From Telmatospirillum sp. J64-1 (GTDB taxonomy: Bacteria; Pseudomonadota; Alphaproteobacteria; Rhodospirillales; Magnetospirillaceae): DNA of 64,000 nucleotides. The notes under the pieces were generated by a model. That model made no database searches and was not told where the DNA came from. It saw only the letters and a program-made list of their open reading frames with translations. The stretch's first letter is position 1. Every line of letters starts with the position of its first letter. Positions 27,162 through 36,581 of the stretch are shown here, in pieces. The DNA lies in contig NZ_SBHN01000001.1 in assembly GCF_006980715.1 (NCBI RefSeq), forward strand, positions 248,001 through 312,000. The letters are read 5' to 3'. The position numbers and the translations under genes were made by a program.

Positions 27162-27929
27162 ATGGAAGAAAAAGACAGCCCGGAATTCGTGACCGCCCTG
27201 GCGCGCGGTCTTTCCGTCATCCGTGCCTTCGGCGAAAGCCGCACCCGCATGACGCTGGCGGACATGGCCAAGGCGACGGGTCTGTCGCGGGCGACGGTCC
27301 GCCGTTTCCTGCTGACCTTGAAGGCGCTGGATTACGTCGATTCCGATGGGCGGCAATTCTGGCTGACGCCCAAGATCCTTACCCTGGGCTATGCCTATCT
27401 GACCTCGTCGCCGCTGCCCCAGAAGATCCAGCCCTTTCTGGAACAGGTCAGCGAGACGACCGGGCAATCCTGCTCGGCCTCGATCCTGCACGGCGACGAG
27501 ATCATCTATATCGCCCGCAGCGCCACCAAACGGATCATGTCGGTGGGCCTGAATGTCGGTACCCGTCTGCCCGCCTACAGCACGGCGATGGGGCGCGTGC
27601 TACTGGCGGAATTACCTCCGGCGGCGCTGGACGAGTATTTCTCGCGCGTCACGCTCGAACGCCATACCGAGAAAACGGTGACGGATGCGCGGGAATTGCG
27701 GCACATCCTGGCCGCGATCAGGCAGCAGGGCTGGGCCCTGGTGGACGAGGAACTGGAGATGGGGCTGCGGGCGCTGGCCGTGCCGGTGCGCGATTCCTCG
27801 GGCCGGGTCGTGGCGGCCATGAATATCGGAGCCGATGCCGGCCGCATCACGAGCGAGGAAATGACGGAAACTTTCCTGCCGTCCCTTCAGGCCGCGGCGG
27901 AAAATCTCCGTCCCCTCCTGGGGAGCTGA
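27162..27929 (+). CDS. pcaR: PcaR, IclR-type regulator of the pca genes
   Basis: IclR regulator of 255 residues. FVTALARGLSVIRAFGE is the PcaR/PcaU N-terminal signature, followed by the helix-turn-helix LADMAKATGLSRATVRRFL (near residues 33-51) and the ligand-binding domain. In pseudomonads PcaR responds to beta-ketoadipate and activates pcaIJF-type genes. I chose MEEKDSP, preceded by GAGGGAAG; an earlier frame start 22 codons upstream runs through the operators. It is divergent from pcaF. Confidence 0.92.
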   Translation: MEEKDSPEFVTALARGLSVIRAFGESRTRMTLADMAKATGLSRATVRRFLLTLKALDYVDSDGRQFWLTPKILTLGYAYLTSSPLPQKIQPFLEQVSETTGQSCSASILHGDEIIYIARSATKRIMSVGLNVGTRLPAYSTAMGRVLLAELPPAALDEYFSRVTLERHTEKTVTDARELRHILAAIRQQGWALVDEELEMGLRALAVPVRDSSGRVVAAMNIGADAGRITSEEMTETFLPSLQAAAENLRPLLGS

Positions 27930-27944
27930 GGATTCCGGACGCTT

Positions 27945-28427
27945 TTATGTTTTCGCCTTTTCCCCGCCGCCATCGGCATCCTCGTCATGGCTGTGTCCAT
28001 GATGGTGGCCATGATGATGGATCGCGGCCCCGTCGGCGCGCACGGTGACCACCTGCCCGTAACGGACGCCCCGTTCCGAAATCACCTGGGTTGCCATGTC
28101 GCGGATCTCCGACGCCTCGCCGCGCAGAACCGAGACTTCCATGCAGCTGGACTCGTCCAGATGGACATGCAGCGAGGAGAGGGACAGGTGGTGGTGGCTG
28201 TGGAAGGTGCGGGTCAGGCGCTTCGATAGCTCGCGCGCGGCATGGTCGTAGACATAGACCAGAGCGGCAATACAGGGACCTTCCCCGGTCGCGGCCTGGG
28301 CTTCCTTGAGGCCGCCGCGCAGTAGGTCACGGATCGCTTCCGAGCGCCCGCTATACTGCCGCTCGGCCGCCAATTGGTCTATTTCCGCAAGCAGGTCGTC
28401 GTCCAGCGTGATTGTGATCCGTTGCAT
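27945..28427 (-). CDS. nikR: Nickel-responsive regulator NikR with His-rich tail
   Basis: Ribbon-helix-helix repressor of 160 residues. The first 45 residues form the DNA-binding arm (MQRITITLDDDLLAEID). The ACT-like domain holds the four high-affinity nickel ligands at the same numbers as Escherichia coli NikR: His76, His87, His89 and Cys95 (HVHLDESSC). An added tail contains HHHGHHHGHSH at residues 137-147, beyond the usual end near 133. GGAGAG precedes the ATG. It is divergent from nikA and separated from it by its operator. Confidence 0.95.
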   Translation of the reverse strand: MQRITITLDDDLLAEIDQLAAERQYSGRSEAIRDLLRGGLKEAQAATGEGPCIAALVYVYDHAARELSKRLTRTFHSHHHLSLSSLHVHLDESSCMEVSVLRGEASEIRDMATQVISERGVRYGQVVTVRADGAAIHHHGHHHGHSHDEDADGGGEKAKT

Positions 28428-28480
28428 GCCGTGTCTCTCCCGATAATCCGGCGGTTGCGTTGCGCGATTCTCCGTCGCCG

Positions 28481-28524
28481 CTGCGTCGGTATGATGTTTT
28501 CCAATAGACATCATACCGACGCAG
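28481..28524. promoter_or_regulatory. nikR: NikR operator
   Basis: Arms CTGCGTCGGTATGATG and CATCATACCGACGCAG are perfect 16-base inverted repeats around a 12-base spacer. They contain GTATGA (28489-28494) and TCATAC (28511-28516) separated by exactly 16 bases, which is the E. coli NikR consensus. The site lies between nikR and nikA, so nickel-loaded NikR would repress both. Confidence 0.93.
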
Positions 28525-28595
28525 CAGTAATAGGAGAGTCATAAGGGCGGCCGCTATGCGGAACGGACGCGAATCATTGCATAAAGGGGAGTGCG

Positions 28596-30191
28596 ATGCG
28601 GCTCAAGAACGGAATTGCGGCGGCGCTGGCGGCCGGGATGATGCTGGGGGGCATCGCGGCGGTACCCGTGGCGGCCGGGGCCGAGTCCACCTTGACCTAT
28701 TCCTGGCCGCGCAATAGCGGCGTTCTCAACCCGCATCTCTATTCGCCGCACGAGATGGTGTCCCAGGCCTTCGTCTACGAACCACTGGTGAAATACCGCG
28801 CCGACGGCAGCATCGTGCCGTGGCTGGCGAGTGCCTGGGAGATTTCGCCCGACGGTCGCGTCTACACCTTCACCCTGCGCGAGGATGTCCGGTTCAGCGA
28901 CGGCACGCCCTTCGACGCCGCGGCGGTGAAGGCCAATTTCGACGCGGTGCTGGCCAATTTCGATCGTCACCGCTGGCTGGAACTGATCTCCCAGATCGAA
29001 GCGACCGAGGTGGTGGACGAGTACACCTTCCGCCTCACCTTGAAGGGCGCCTATTACCCGACGCTCTACGATCTCGCCCTGGTGCGGCCCTTGCGTTTCC
29101 TCTCGCCCGCCGCCATTCCGGCCAACGGCAATACTGCCGACGGCATCGAGGTGGCGGTCGGCACCGGCCCCTGGAAGCAGGTGGAGACGCGCCTCGGCGA
29201 ATATGATCTTTATGCCCGCAACGAGATGTACTGGGGCACCCAGCCTTCCTTCGACCGCTTGCTGGTCAAGGTCATCCCCGACGCCAATTCCCGCGCCATC
29301 GCCTTCGAGACCGGCGCGATCGACCTGATCTATGGCGGCGAGAACCAGGTCAGCGCCAACACCTTCGCCCGTCTTCAGGCCAACAAATCCATCTGGACCG
29401 GCATTTCGGCGCCCCAGGCGACGCGGGTGCTGGCGGTCAATTCCGGACGCGCGCCGACCGACGACCTGGCGGTGCGCCGGGCCATCAACCATGCCGTCAA
29501 CAAGCAGGCCATCATCGACGCCATCCTTTACGGGCTGGAGCCGGTGGCCCACACCCTGTTCGCGCCCAATGTGCCCTATGCCGATCAGGGGCTCGAACCC
29601 TATGCCTACGACCCGGCCAAGGCGGCGGCCCTGCTGGATGAAGCGGGCTGGGTGCAGCCCCCCGGCGGCGGCATCCGCACCCGAAACGGCCAGCCCCTGC
29701 GCCTGGAATTGTGCTTCGTTGGCAACGAGGCGCAGGAAAAAGCGATCGCCGAGGTGATCCAGGCCGATTTGCGGGCGGTCGGCATCGATGCCGTGCTGGT
29801 CGGCGAGGAAAAAAGCGCCTTCCTGTCGCGTCAGCGGGACGGCCGCTTCGGCATGATCTTCAACAACACCTGGGGCGCCCCCTACGAGCCCCATTCCTTC
29901 GTCGCCTCGATGCGCCAGCCGTCGCATGCCGATTACCAGGCGCAGAAGGGCCTGCCCATGAAGGCGGAGCTGGATGCCTGGATCAGCGATGTGCTGGTTT
30001 CGGTGGACGAGGAGGCGCGGCGCGATCTCTACCGCGACATCCTGACGACCCTGCACGAGCAGGCGGTCTACCTGCCGCTGTCCTATTTGACCAGCGTTGC
30101 GGCCGCTCGCCCGAACATCGAGAACGTCACCTTCGGCGCCACGAAGAACGAGATTCCCCTGGAAACCGTGCGTCCGGCGACCGCGCGCTGA
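28596..30191 (+). CDS. nikA: Nickel ABC transporter substrate-binding protein
   Basis: Periplasmic NikA/DppA-family receptor of 531 residues with a signal peptide (1-30, ending AAGAES). The NikA-like N-terminus SWPRNSGVLNPHLYSPHEM and the segment WGAPYEPHSF, with a later PSHADYQAQ that probably aligns with the nickel-chelate histidine of E. coli NikA, support nickel rather than peptide binding. The NikR operator upstream makes this firm. It is the first gene of nikABCDE. Confidence 0.94.
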   Translation: MRLKNGIAAALAAGMMLGGIAAVPVAAGAESTLTYSWPRNSGVLNPHLYSPHEMVSQAFVYEPLVKYRADGSIVPWLASAWEISPDGRVYTFTLREDVRFSDGTPFDAAAVKANFDAVLANFDRHRWLELISQIEATEVVDEYTFRLTLKGAYYPTLYDLALVRPLRFLSPAAIPANGNTADGIEVAVGTGPWKQVETRLGEYDLYARNEMYWGTQPSFDRLLVKVIPDANSRAIAFETGAIDLIYGGENQVSANTFARLQANKSIWTGISAPQATRVLAVNSGRAPTDDLAVRRAINHAVNKQAIIDAILYGLEPVAHTLFAPNVPYADQGLEPYAYDPAKAAALLDEAGWVQPPGGGIRTRNGQPLRLELCFVGNEAQEKAIAEVIQADLRAVGIDAVLVGEEKSAFLSRQRDGRFGMIFNNTWGAPYEPHSFVASMRQPSHADYQAQKGLPMKAELDAWISDVLVSVDEEARRDLYRDILTTLHEQAVYLPLSYLTSVAAARPNIENVTFGATKNEIPLETVRPATAR

Positions 30192-30200
30192 GGCAAGGCC

Positions 30201-31145
30201 ATGTTGCGATACATCCTCGGGCGTCTGCTCGCTTTGCCGCCGATCCTGCTCGGCGTCTCCCTGATGGTCTTCCTGCTGCTGCGGCTGGGGCGCAACGATC
30301 CGGCCTTGGATTACCTGCGTCTGTCGCAGATCCCGCCGACCGACGAAGCGGTGGCGGCGGCGCGGCTGGAACTGGGCCTGGACCGGCCCTTGCCCGAGCA
30401 ATTCCTGACTTGGCTGTGGAATGCGCTGCATCTCGATTTCGGCCATTCCTTCGTCACCCGTAAGCCGGTGCTGGACGAGTTGCTCTATTACCTGCCGGCG
30501 ACGCTGCAACTGGGCGGGATGGCGCTGCTGCTGACCTTGGCGATCAGCATCCCGCTGGGCATCTGGGCGGCGCGCCATCGCGACGGGCTGCCCGACCAGA
30601 TCGTCCGAGGCATTGCCTTCGTCGGCGTGTCGGCGCCCAATTTCTGGCTGGGCTTTCTGCTGGTTCTGGCCTTTTCGGTATGGCTCGGCTGGCTGCCGCC
30701 GATGGGGCGGAGCGGCGTCGAAAGCATGGTCATGCCGGCCTTCGCCGCAGCCTTCATGTCCTTGTCCATCAATGCCCGGATGCTGCGCGCCAGCATGCTC
30801 GAGGCCTCGGGCCAGCGCTACGTCCTCTATGCCCGGCTGCGCGGCCTCAGCGAGCGCCGGGTGGTCGGCGGCCATGTCTTCCGCACGGCGCTTCTGCCCA
30901 TCGTCACCGCCGTCGGCATGCATATCGGCGAATTGATCGGCGGCACGCTGGTGATCGAGAACATCTTCGGCTGGCCGGGGGTGGGGCGCTATGCCGTCTC
31001 GGCCATCTATAACCGCGATTATCCGGTCATCCAGTGCTTCACCCTGCTGATGACGCTGATCTTCGTGCTCTGCAATCTCGCCGTGGACATTCTTTACGCC
31101 GTGCTCGATCCCCGCATCCGCCAGGGCCAGGAGGGCAGGCTATGA
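30201..31145 (+). CDS. nikB: Nickel ABC transporter permease NikB
   Basis: Inner-membrane permease of 314 residues, six segments, DppB/OppB family. The N-terminal region [20 protein letters not shown] and the EAA loop around [20 protein letters not shown] (residues 210-229) are typical. It follows nikA after nine bases and overlaps nikC by four. Substrate assignment rests on the nik operon and its operator. Confidence 0.93.
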   Translation: MLRYILGRLLALPPILLGVSLMVFLLLRLGRNDPALDYLRLSQIPPTDEAVAAARLELGLDRPLPEQFLTWLWNALHLDFGHSFVTRKPVLDELLYYLPATLQLGGMALLLTLAISIPLGIWAARHRDGLPDQIVRGIAFVGVSAPNFWLGFLLVLAFSVWLGWLPPMGRSGVESMVMPAFAAAFMSLSINARMLRASMLEASGQRYVLYARLRGLSERRVVGGHVFRTALLPIVTAVGMHIGELIGGTLVIENIFGWPGVGRYAVSAIYNRDYPVIQCFTLLMTLIFVLCNLAVDILYAVLDPRIRQGQEGRL

Positions 31146-32017
31146 ACGCGCTGTCCGATCTCGACCTGTCGGCCCGGCACTTGCCGCCGAAGCGTCGCCG
31201 CAAGCGTTGGGCGACAATGGTCGGCGCGGTGCTCGCCGTGGCACTGATCCTGGTCGCCCTGCTGGCGCCGGTGCTGACGCCGCATGACCCCAACGCCGTC
31301 GATCTCGCTCAGCGCCTGCAAGGCCCCAGCCTGTCCCACTGGCTCGGCACTGATCATCTCGGCCGCGATATCCTGACCCGGCTGATGCACGGCGCCACCG
31401 TCTCCCTGGGCGCGGTGGCGGTGATCCTGGCCTTGATCGTCACCCTGGGGATCGGCGTCGGCGGGTTGTCGGGACTGATAGGCGGGCGGGTCGACCAGGT
31501 GATCATGCGCATTTGCGACATGTTCCTGACTGTGCCGACCTTCGTCCTGTCCATGTTCATGGTCGGCGTGCTGGGCACCGGCCTGACCAATGTGATCCTC
31601 GCCATCGCCCTGTCGCATTGGGCTTGGTATGCGCGCCTCGTGCGCGGGCTGGTGCTGTCGCTGCGCGAGAGGGAGTTCGTGCTGGCCGCCCGCGTCGCCG
31701 GGGCCTCGCGCCTGCGCATCTTCGTCGAGCATATCCTGCCCGGCGTCATGGCGCAGCTGATCGTGCTGGTGACGCTGGATATCGGCCATATGATCCTGCA
31801 TATCGCCGGTCTGTCCTTCCTCGGCCTCGGCGTGACGCCGCCGACGGCGGAATGGGGCGTCATGATCGGCGATGCCCGCGACTTCATCTGGACCCATCCG
31901 ATGCTGATCGTCTATCCGGGGCTGGCGATCTTCCTGACGGTGATGGCCTTCAACCTGCTGGGCGATGCCCTGCGCGACCATCTCGACCCCAATCTGCGGG
32001 CGGAGGAGGGGGCATGA
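31142..32017 (+). CDS. nikC: Nickel ABC transporter permease NikC
   Basis: Second permease, 291 residues, OppC/DppC family. A short basic N-terminus precedes helix one, then [29 protein letters not shown]-type motif (shortest core [12 protein letters not shown]) and the EAA loop [20 protein letters not shown]. It forms the heterodimeric channel with NikB. Start and stop overlap both neighbours by four bases. Confidence 0.93.
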   Translation: MNALSDLDLSARHLPPKRRRKRWATMVGAVLAVALILVALLAPVLTPHDPNAVDLAQRLQGPSLSHWLGTDHLGRDILTRLMHGATVSLGAVAVILALIVTLGIGVGGLSGLIGGRVDQVIMRICDMFLTVPTFVLSMFMVGVLGTGLTNVILAIALSHWAWYARLVRGLVLSLREREFVLAARVAGASRLRIFVEHILPGVMAQLIVLVTLDIGHMILHIAGLSFLGLGVTPPTAEWGVMIGDARDFIWTHPMLIVYPGLAIFLTVMAFNLLGDALRDHLDPNLRAEEGA

Positions 32018-32811
32018 GCGCCGCCGCCGGCCATCTGCGTGTGGAGGGCTTGCGGATCGCCACCCGCCGCCATGGCCAGCCCCTCGAACTGGTGCGGGGG
32101 ATCGACCTCGACATCCGGCGCGGACAGGTCACCGCCCTGGTCGGTGCCAGCGGTTCGGGCAAGTCGTTGACCTGCCTAGCGCTGCAAGGGCTGATGCCGC
32201 CGGGGGTGGAATGCCTGGACGGCCGGGTGCTGCTGGACGGACGGGAGGTCGCTCCGGCTACCTTGCGCGGTCGTCAGGTGGCGACGGTGATGCAGGCCCC
32301 GCGCAGCGCCTTCAACCCGGTCCTGACCATGGCCGCCCATGCCCGCGAGACGCTGGCGGCGCGGGGCATCACCGGCAGCGACGCCGAGCGCCGCATTCTT
32401 GCCGCCCTGGCCGAGACCGGGCTGGCCGAGCCCGAGAGGGTGCTGCGCCTCCATGCCTTCCAGATGAGCGGCGGCATGCTCCAGCGCATGATGCTGGCCC
32501 TCGCCTTGATGAGCGAGGCACCGTTCCTGCTGGCCGACGAGCCGACCACCGATCTCGATCTGGTTCTGCAGGCCCAGGTGCTGGCCCTGATCGAGAGGCT
32601 GGCGGTGTCGCGCGACCTCGGCGTGCTGCTGGTGACCCACGACATGGGTGTTGTCGCACGGCTGGCCGATCACGTGGCCGTCATGGACCACGGGCGCATC
32701 GTCGAAACGGGGACGGCGGCGGATATCTTCGCGTCCCCCCGCGCCGCACCGACCCGGGCGCTGGTGGCCGCCCATCTGGCCCTTTATCCCGAGGAAGAGG
32801 TGGCGCCATGA
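32014..32811 (+). CDS. nikD: Nickel ABC transporter ATPase NikD
   Basis: ATPase of 265 residues. Walker A GASGSGKS, signature MSGGMLQRMMLALAL and Walker B FLLADEPTTDLD are present. The signature MSGG-M-LQR with methionine is the NikD pattern. It works with NikE as the ATPase heterodimer. The switch His is in LVTHDMGVVA. Coupled by four-base overlaps on both sides. Confidence 0.93.
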   Translation: MSAAAGHLRVEGLRIATRRHGQPLELVRGIDLDIRRGQVTALVGASGSGKSLTCLALQGLMPPGVECLDGRVLLDGREVAPATLRGRQVATVMQAPRSAFNPVLTMAAHARETLAARGITGSDAERRILAALAETGLAEPERVLRLHAFQMSGGMLQRMMLALALMSEAPFLLADEPTTDLDLVLQAQVLALIERLAVSRDLGVLLVTHDMGVVARLADHVAVMDHGRIVETGTAADIFASPRAAPTRALVAAHLALYPEEEVAP

Positions 32812-33593
32812 CCTTGCTTGCCGCCGAGAAAGTCGGCAGGACCTATCGCAATGGCGGCCTGCTGGGCCGGGGCGGCGACTACAAGACGGTGCTTTCCGAA
32901 GTCTCGCTGAGTCTGGCGGCGGGGGAAAGCCTGGCGCTGCTGGGCCCCAGCGGATCGGGCAAGAGCACCCTGGCCCGCCTGCTGCTCGGCCTGGAAAGCC
33001 CCTCCAGCGGCCGCATCACCTTCCGAAACCAGCCGCTGCAAGGCTTGCGCGGCGAAGATTGGCAGGCTTTCCGCCGGGCGGTGCAGGTGGTCTTCCAGGA
33101 TTCCCTGAGCGCGGTCAATCCGCGTCACCGGGTCGGGCGCATCGTCGCCGAGCCCCTGCGCCACCTGACCAAGCTGAATCCGGCGCAGCAGGCCGCACGG
33201 GTGGCGGAAGTCCTGGAACTGGTCGGCCTGTCGCCGGAGGATGCGGACAAGCTGCCCGGCCAGATGAGCGGCGGGCAGGTGCAACGCGTCTGCATCGCCC
33301 GCGCCCTGGCCCCCGAACCGGCCGTCATCATCCTGGACGAGGCCGTCTCCAACCTCGACCTGGTCATGCAGATCCAGGTTCTCGACCTGCTGGCTTCGCT
33401 ACGGCGCCTGGGCACCGCCTTCGTCTTCATCACCCACGATCTGCGGCTGGTGCCGCGCCTTTGCGACCGCGTGGCGGTGCTGGAGGAAGGCCGAATCGTC
33501 GAGGAGCAGGCGGTGACGCGCGGTTTCCGTCTTTCTTCCGATGCGGGGCGGCGGCTCCAGGAGGCCGTGCTGCCGGCACGGCCCCGGGGCTAG
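32808..33593 (+). CDS. nikE: Nickel ABC transporter ATPase NikE
   Basis: Second ATPase, 261 residues. Walker A GPSGSGKST, Q-loop QVVFQDSLSAVNPR, signature MSGGQVQRVCIARAL and Walker B VIILDEAVSNLD. The use of DEAVSNLD in Walker B is a NikE trait. It ends the nik operon. The TonB receptor gene converges on it from the other strand after a 28-base gap. Confidence 0.94.
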   Translation: MTLLAAEKVGRTYRNGGLLGRGGDYKTVLSEVSLSLAAGESLALLGPSGSGKSTLARLLLGLESPSSGRITFRNQPLQGLRGEDWQAFRRAVQVVFQDSLSAVNPRHRVGRIVAEPLRHLTKLNPAQQAARVAEVLELVGLSPEDADKLPGQMSGGQVQRVCIARALAPEPAVIILDEAVSNLDLVMQIQVLDLLASLRRLGTAFVFITHDLRLVPRLCDRVAVLEEGRIVEEQAVTRGFRLSSDAGRRLQEAVLPARPRG

Positions 33594-33621
33594 AACCGCC
33601 TGCGTCACGATCTAGGCCCCG

Positions 33622-35760
33622 TCAAAAAGCCATGGAGAGGGACAGCTCGACCGAACGCGGGCGGCCAAGGAGCCAGCTTGTAGAATTCCCTGACACGGCA
33701 TAGACCTCGTCGAACAGGTTGAAGGCGCGCAGGCTGAGTTTGGTGTTGTCCGTCGGCCGGTGGTCGAGGCCCAGGTTGAACACCGTATAGGACGGGCGGG
33801 AGTAGAGATTGGCGTCGTCCGAATAGGTGCGGCCGACATATTGCATCCCGGCCATGGCCTCCCAGGCGGGGGCGAAGGCCCAGCTCGCCCAGACATTGGC
33901 GACCCGTTCCGGAATGTTCCGGGGCACGTTTCCGGCATAGGACACGGCCGTGCCGCCGACCGACTGGACGAATTCGTCATAGCGGGCGTCGAGGATCGTG
34001 CCGTTGGCATCCAGGCGCACGCCTTCCCACAAGCCCAGCGACAGCGAGGCTTCGATCCCGCGCGAGGATTGTTCGCCGACCTGCACCGTGACCGCCGGAT
34101 TGTCGGGGTCCCGGGTCAGCAGGTTGTCCTTGACGATGTGGAAACCGGCCAGCGTCCATTCGCCGCGTCCGCCCAGGAAGGAATGCTTGATCCCGACTTC
34201 CACCTGCCGCCCCGTCGACAATTCCCAATCTATCTGGGTCGGGTTCATGCTGATCAGGTTGCCGACGGGATCGACGGCGGTGGCATATTGTCCATAGAGC
34301 GCCAAGCCGGGCAGGGCTTCATAGACCGCACCGGCCCGCCAGCTCGTCGTGTGGAAGGTCTTGGAATAGCGGGTGCCGCCGATCAGATCGTCGCGCTGTA
34401 CCTTCGGCGCGTCGTAGCGCAGGCCGCCCACAACCGACAGTTTGTCCGTCAGGGACAGCCGGTTGTCGAGGAACAGGGCATGCTGGTCGGTCCTGGATTT
34501 GTAGCGCGGCATGGTCCCGGCGACATTGATGAAGCGGCCGGGGTCGGGGTTGTACGGGTCGACCGAGCTGGAACCGCCATAGGGGCTGTTGTTGCTATGC
34601 TCGAAGTCGATCCGGTTGATCTCGAAGCCTGTCGTGACCTCGTTCTTCATCCCCAGGACGGTGCCGCGCAAAGTGGCGTCGAAGCGGTTGCCCACCTGCT
34701 GCTGGTCGTGGCGGATCTCGATATAGTCGCTGCGGTCGATCAGCCCGGTCGTGGCATTCCATTGATAGCTTTCGGCATTGCGCCAATGCCGGTCGCTGTT
34801 CAGCAGATAGGTGGTGTTGCGCAAGGTCAGGGCCTCGGTGACGGCCCATTCGCCCTTCACCTGGGTCCAGTGGTCGCGATAGACGATGCGGCTGTCCTCG
34901 ACATTGTAATTCTTGCGCCTCAGGCCCTTGTCCAGGGCGCCGTTGATCAGCGGCGTGCCGAAATAGCGTTGCGGCTCCTGATACCCGTAATCATGGGAAA
35001 TGGTCAGGCTGGCATCGGGCGTCACCTGCCATTGGACCGCCGCCGAGAGAGCGAGGCTGCGCGTGTCGTCGCGATCCACCCAGCCATCGGAACGGCTGCC
35101 GCTGACATCCAGCCTGTAGGACAGTTTCTCGTTCACCGGCCCGGCGCTGCCGGCGGCGGCGCGGACGGTGCCATGGCTGCCGCCGGCGAGCATGGCTTCG
35201 TTGCGCTTCTCACGCATGCTGCGCGGGACCACATTGACCACGCCGCCGATGGCGCCCTCGCCGTACAGGACCGAGGCCGGGCCGCGCAGCACTTCCACCC
35301 GGTCCACGGCCCAGGTGTCGAAGGGGAAGGTGACCGTGCCCGCGCCGACATAGAACCTGCTGCCGTCATAGAGCCGCATCACCGAGCCATGCCCGGCGAA
35401 ACCGCGTGTGGTCAGTGCCGTTCCGCCATTGCCCGGTGTACCGATGGAGGTGAAGCCGGTGGCGTTCTGGGTGACGGCCTCGCTGATCGTGCTCTGGCCG
35501 CGATTGCGGATCGTCTCGCCCGAGATGATCTCGACGCTAGCCGGGGTCTCCAGCGGCGTCAGGGTGAGGCGGCTGCCGGCAGTACCGGGTTGGTCGAGGT
35601 TGAGGCCCCCGCCAGCGGCGGGCTCCTGTCCGGTGACGGTGACCGGGGAAAGCTGGAGGACCTCCTCTCCGGCGGGCTCGGCCTCGCTGTCCGCGGCGAA
35701 GACCGGGGCAGCGCTGGCCAGCAGCAGGGTCGCAAGGGAAACGGAGCGGCGGAAGGACAT
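33622..35760 (-). CDS. TonB-dependent outer-membrane receptor, probably for corrinoids
   Basis: Outer-membrane beta-barrel receptor of 712 residues. A signal peptide (1-22, ending PVFA) is followed by the TonB-box-like LSPVTVTG near residue 37, a plug domain with VEVLRGPASVLYGEGAIGGV (near 155-175) and a C-terminal barrel ending in Phe. By sequence it resembles siderophore receptors. Its position as last gene of the cobalamin-riboswitch operon indicates cobalamin or another corrinoid, although a metal chelate is possible. GGGAGAG precedes the ATG. Confidence 0.88.
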   Translation of the reverse strand: MSFRRSVSLATLLLASAAPVFAADSEAEPAGEEVLQLSPVTVTGQEPAAGGGLNLDQPGTAGSRLTLTPLETPASVEIISGETIRNRGQSTISEAVTQNATGFTSIGTPGNGGTALTTRGFAGHGSVMRLYDGSRFYVGAGTVTFPFDTWAVDRVEVLRGPASVLYGEGAIGGVVNVVPRSMREKRNEAMLAGGSHGTVRAAAGSAGPVNEKLSYRLDVSGSRSDGWVDRDDTRSLALSAAVQWQVTPDASLTISHDYGYQEPQRYFGTPLINGALDKGLRRKNYNVEDSRIVYRDHWTQVKGEWAVTEALTLRNTTYLLNSDRHWRNAESYQWNATTGLIDRSDYIEIRHDQQQVGNRFDATLRGTVLGMKNEVTTGFEINRIDFEHSNNSPYGGSSSVDPYNPDPGRFINVAGTMPRYKSRTDQHALFLDNRLSLTDKLSVVGGLRYDAPKVQRDDLIGGTRYSKTFHTTSWRAGAVYEALPGLALYGQYATAVDPVGNLISMNPTQIDWELSTGRQVEVGIKHSFLGGRGEWTLAGFHIVKDNLLTRDPDNPAVTVQVGEQSSRGIEASLSLGLWEGVRLDANGTILDARYDEFVQSVGGTAVSYAGNVPRNIPERVANVWASWAFAPAWEAMAGMQYVGRTYSDDANLYSRPSYTVFNLGLDHRPTDNTKLSLRAFNLFDEVYAVSGNSTSWLLGRPRSVELSLSMAF

Positions 35761-35781
35761 GGCTTCTCTCCCGGAGATAGG

Positions 35782-36561
35782 TTAGGCGGAGTGGGGGGAG
35801 GGGCTGAGGGAGTGCAGGATCTCGTCGCTGGCGGGGCTGTCGTTCAGCAGATGCTCGCGGATGACACGCTCGATCCGTTCCGGCGTCAGGTCGCCGTACC
35901 AGATGCCGTCGGGATGGACGACCATCAGCGGCCCGCGATTGCAGGGATAGAGACAGGAGCTGCGGGCGCACATCACCTTCTGCGGCCCGGCATTCAGGCT
36001 GCGGTGGCCTTTCATGACCTTGCGCAGATGCTGGTACAGGGGCTCGGCGCCACGATGCAGGCAGCGGGCGCCGACGCAAAAGAAGATCTGCCGCCGATGC
36101 CGGGGGATCTCGGACCAGCCCGGCTTGCCGAGGCTGGGCGCGACCTCGGCCAAGGTCTCGGCCGGGCCTTGCGCGATCCTATCCAGCGCGGTGGCCAGAT
36201 CGAGGGCGCTTTCCAGAGGAGGGGCGAGACGGACCGTCATCTCCGTCCCGCTCGTCGAGCACCAATGGCTGAGAGCCCCCGGAAGCCAGGCGGCCAGGGT
36301 GGGATCGGCAGGCAGCATGCAGGGAATGACCAGGACGTCGCTCGCCCCTTCCTGCCGCAAGTCTTCCAGAACGGTGGGAAGAGAGGGACCGGCGAGATCG
36401 GCATGGGCTTGGCGGACCGTCATGCTTTCGCCCCGTCCGGTATGGGCTTCGGTCAAGGCCTTCGCCAGGGCGGCAAGGCTATGGGCGGTATCGAAGGCGG
36501 CGCGGCCATAGAGGATGATGGCGCGGCTTCCGGCTTCGGGCGGAAGGGGAGACGTCGTCAT
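35782..36561 (-). CDS. CbiX-like domain fused to [2Fe-2S] thioredoxin-like ferredoxin
   Basis: 259 residues. Residues 12-130 resemble the CbiX/sirohydrochlorin chelatase fold, but the usual GHGS motif reads GRAA (LYGRAAFD) and the second active-site His is not seen, so chelatase activity is doubtful. Residues 155-240 form a thioredoxin-like [2Fe-2S] domain with Cys162, Cys167, Cys198, Cys203 and Cys207 (CARSSCLYPC). Such fusions occur in cobalamin-regulated loci, perhaps for reduction or handling of cobalt corrinoids. It lies between the permease and the TonB receptor genes. Confidence 0.75.
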   Translation of the reverse strand: MTTSPLPPEAGSRAIILYGRAAFDTAHSLAALAKALTEAHTGRGESMTVRQAHADLAGPSLPTVLEDLRQEGASDVLVIPCMLPADPTLAAWLPGALSHWCSTSGTEMTVRLAPPLESALDLATALDRIAQGPAETLAEVAPSLGKPGWSEIPRHRRQIFFCVGARCLHRGAEPLYQHLRKVMKGHRSLNAGPQKVMCARSSCLYPCNRGPLMVVHPDGIWYGDLTPERIERVIREHLLNDSPASDEILHSLSPSPHSA

Positions 36562-36581
36562 GGGTAAGACTCTCGTTCGGG

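Noticed and set aside
28554-30923. 789-codon open frame opposite nikA and nikB
   Set aside because: It is a compositional shadow with no family resemblance. The plus-strand genes have clear homology.
33760-36567. 935-codon plus-strand frame across the TonB receptor and CbiX-like gene
   Set aside because: No domain is recognisable, and it crosses two genes on the other strand that have intact signal, plug and cysteine motifs.
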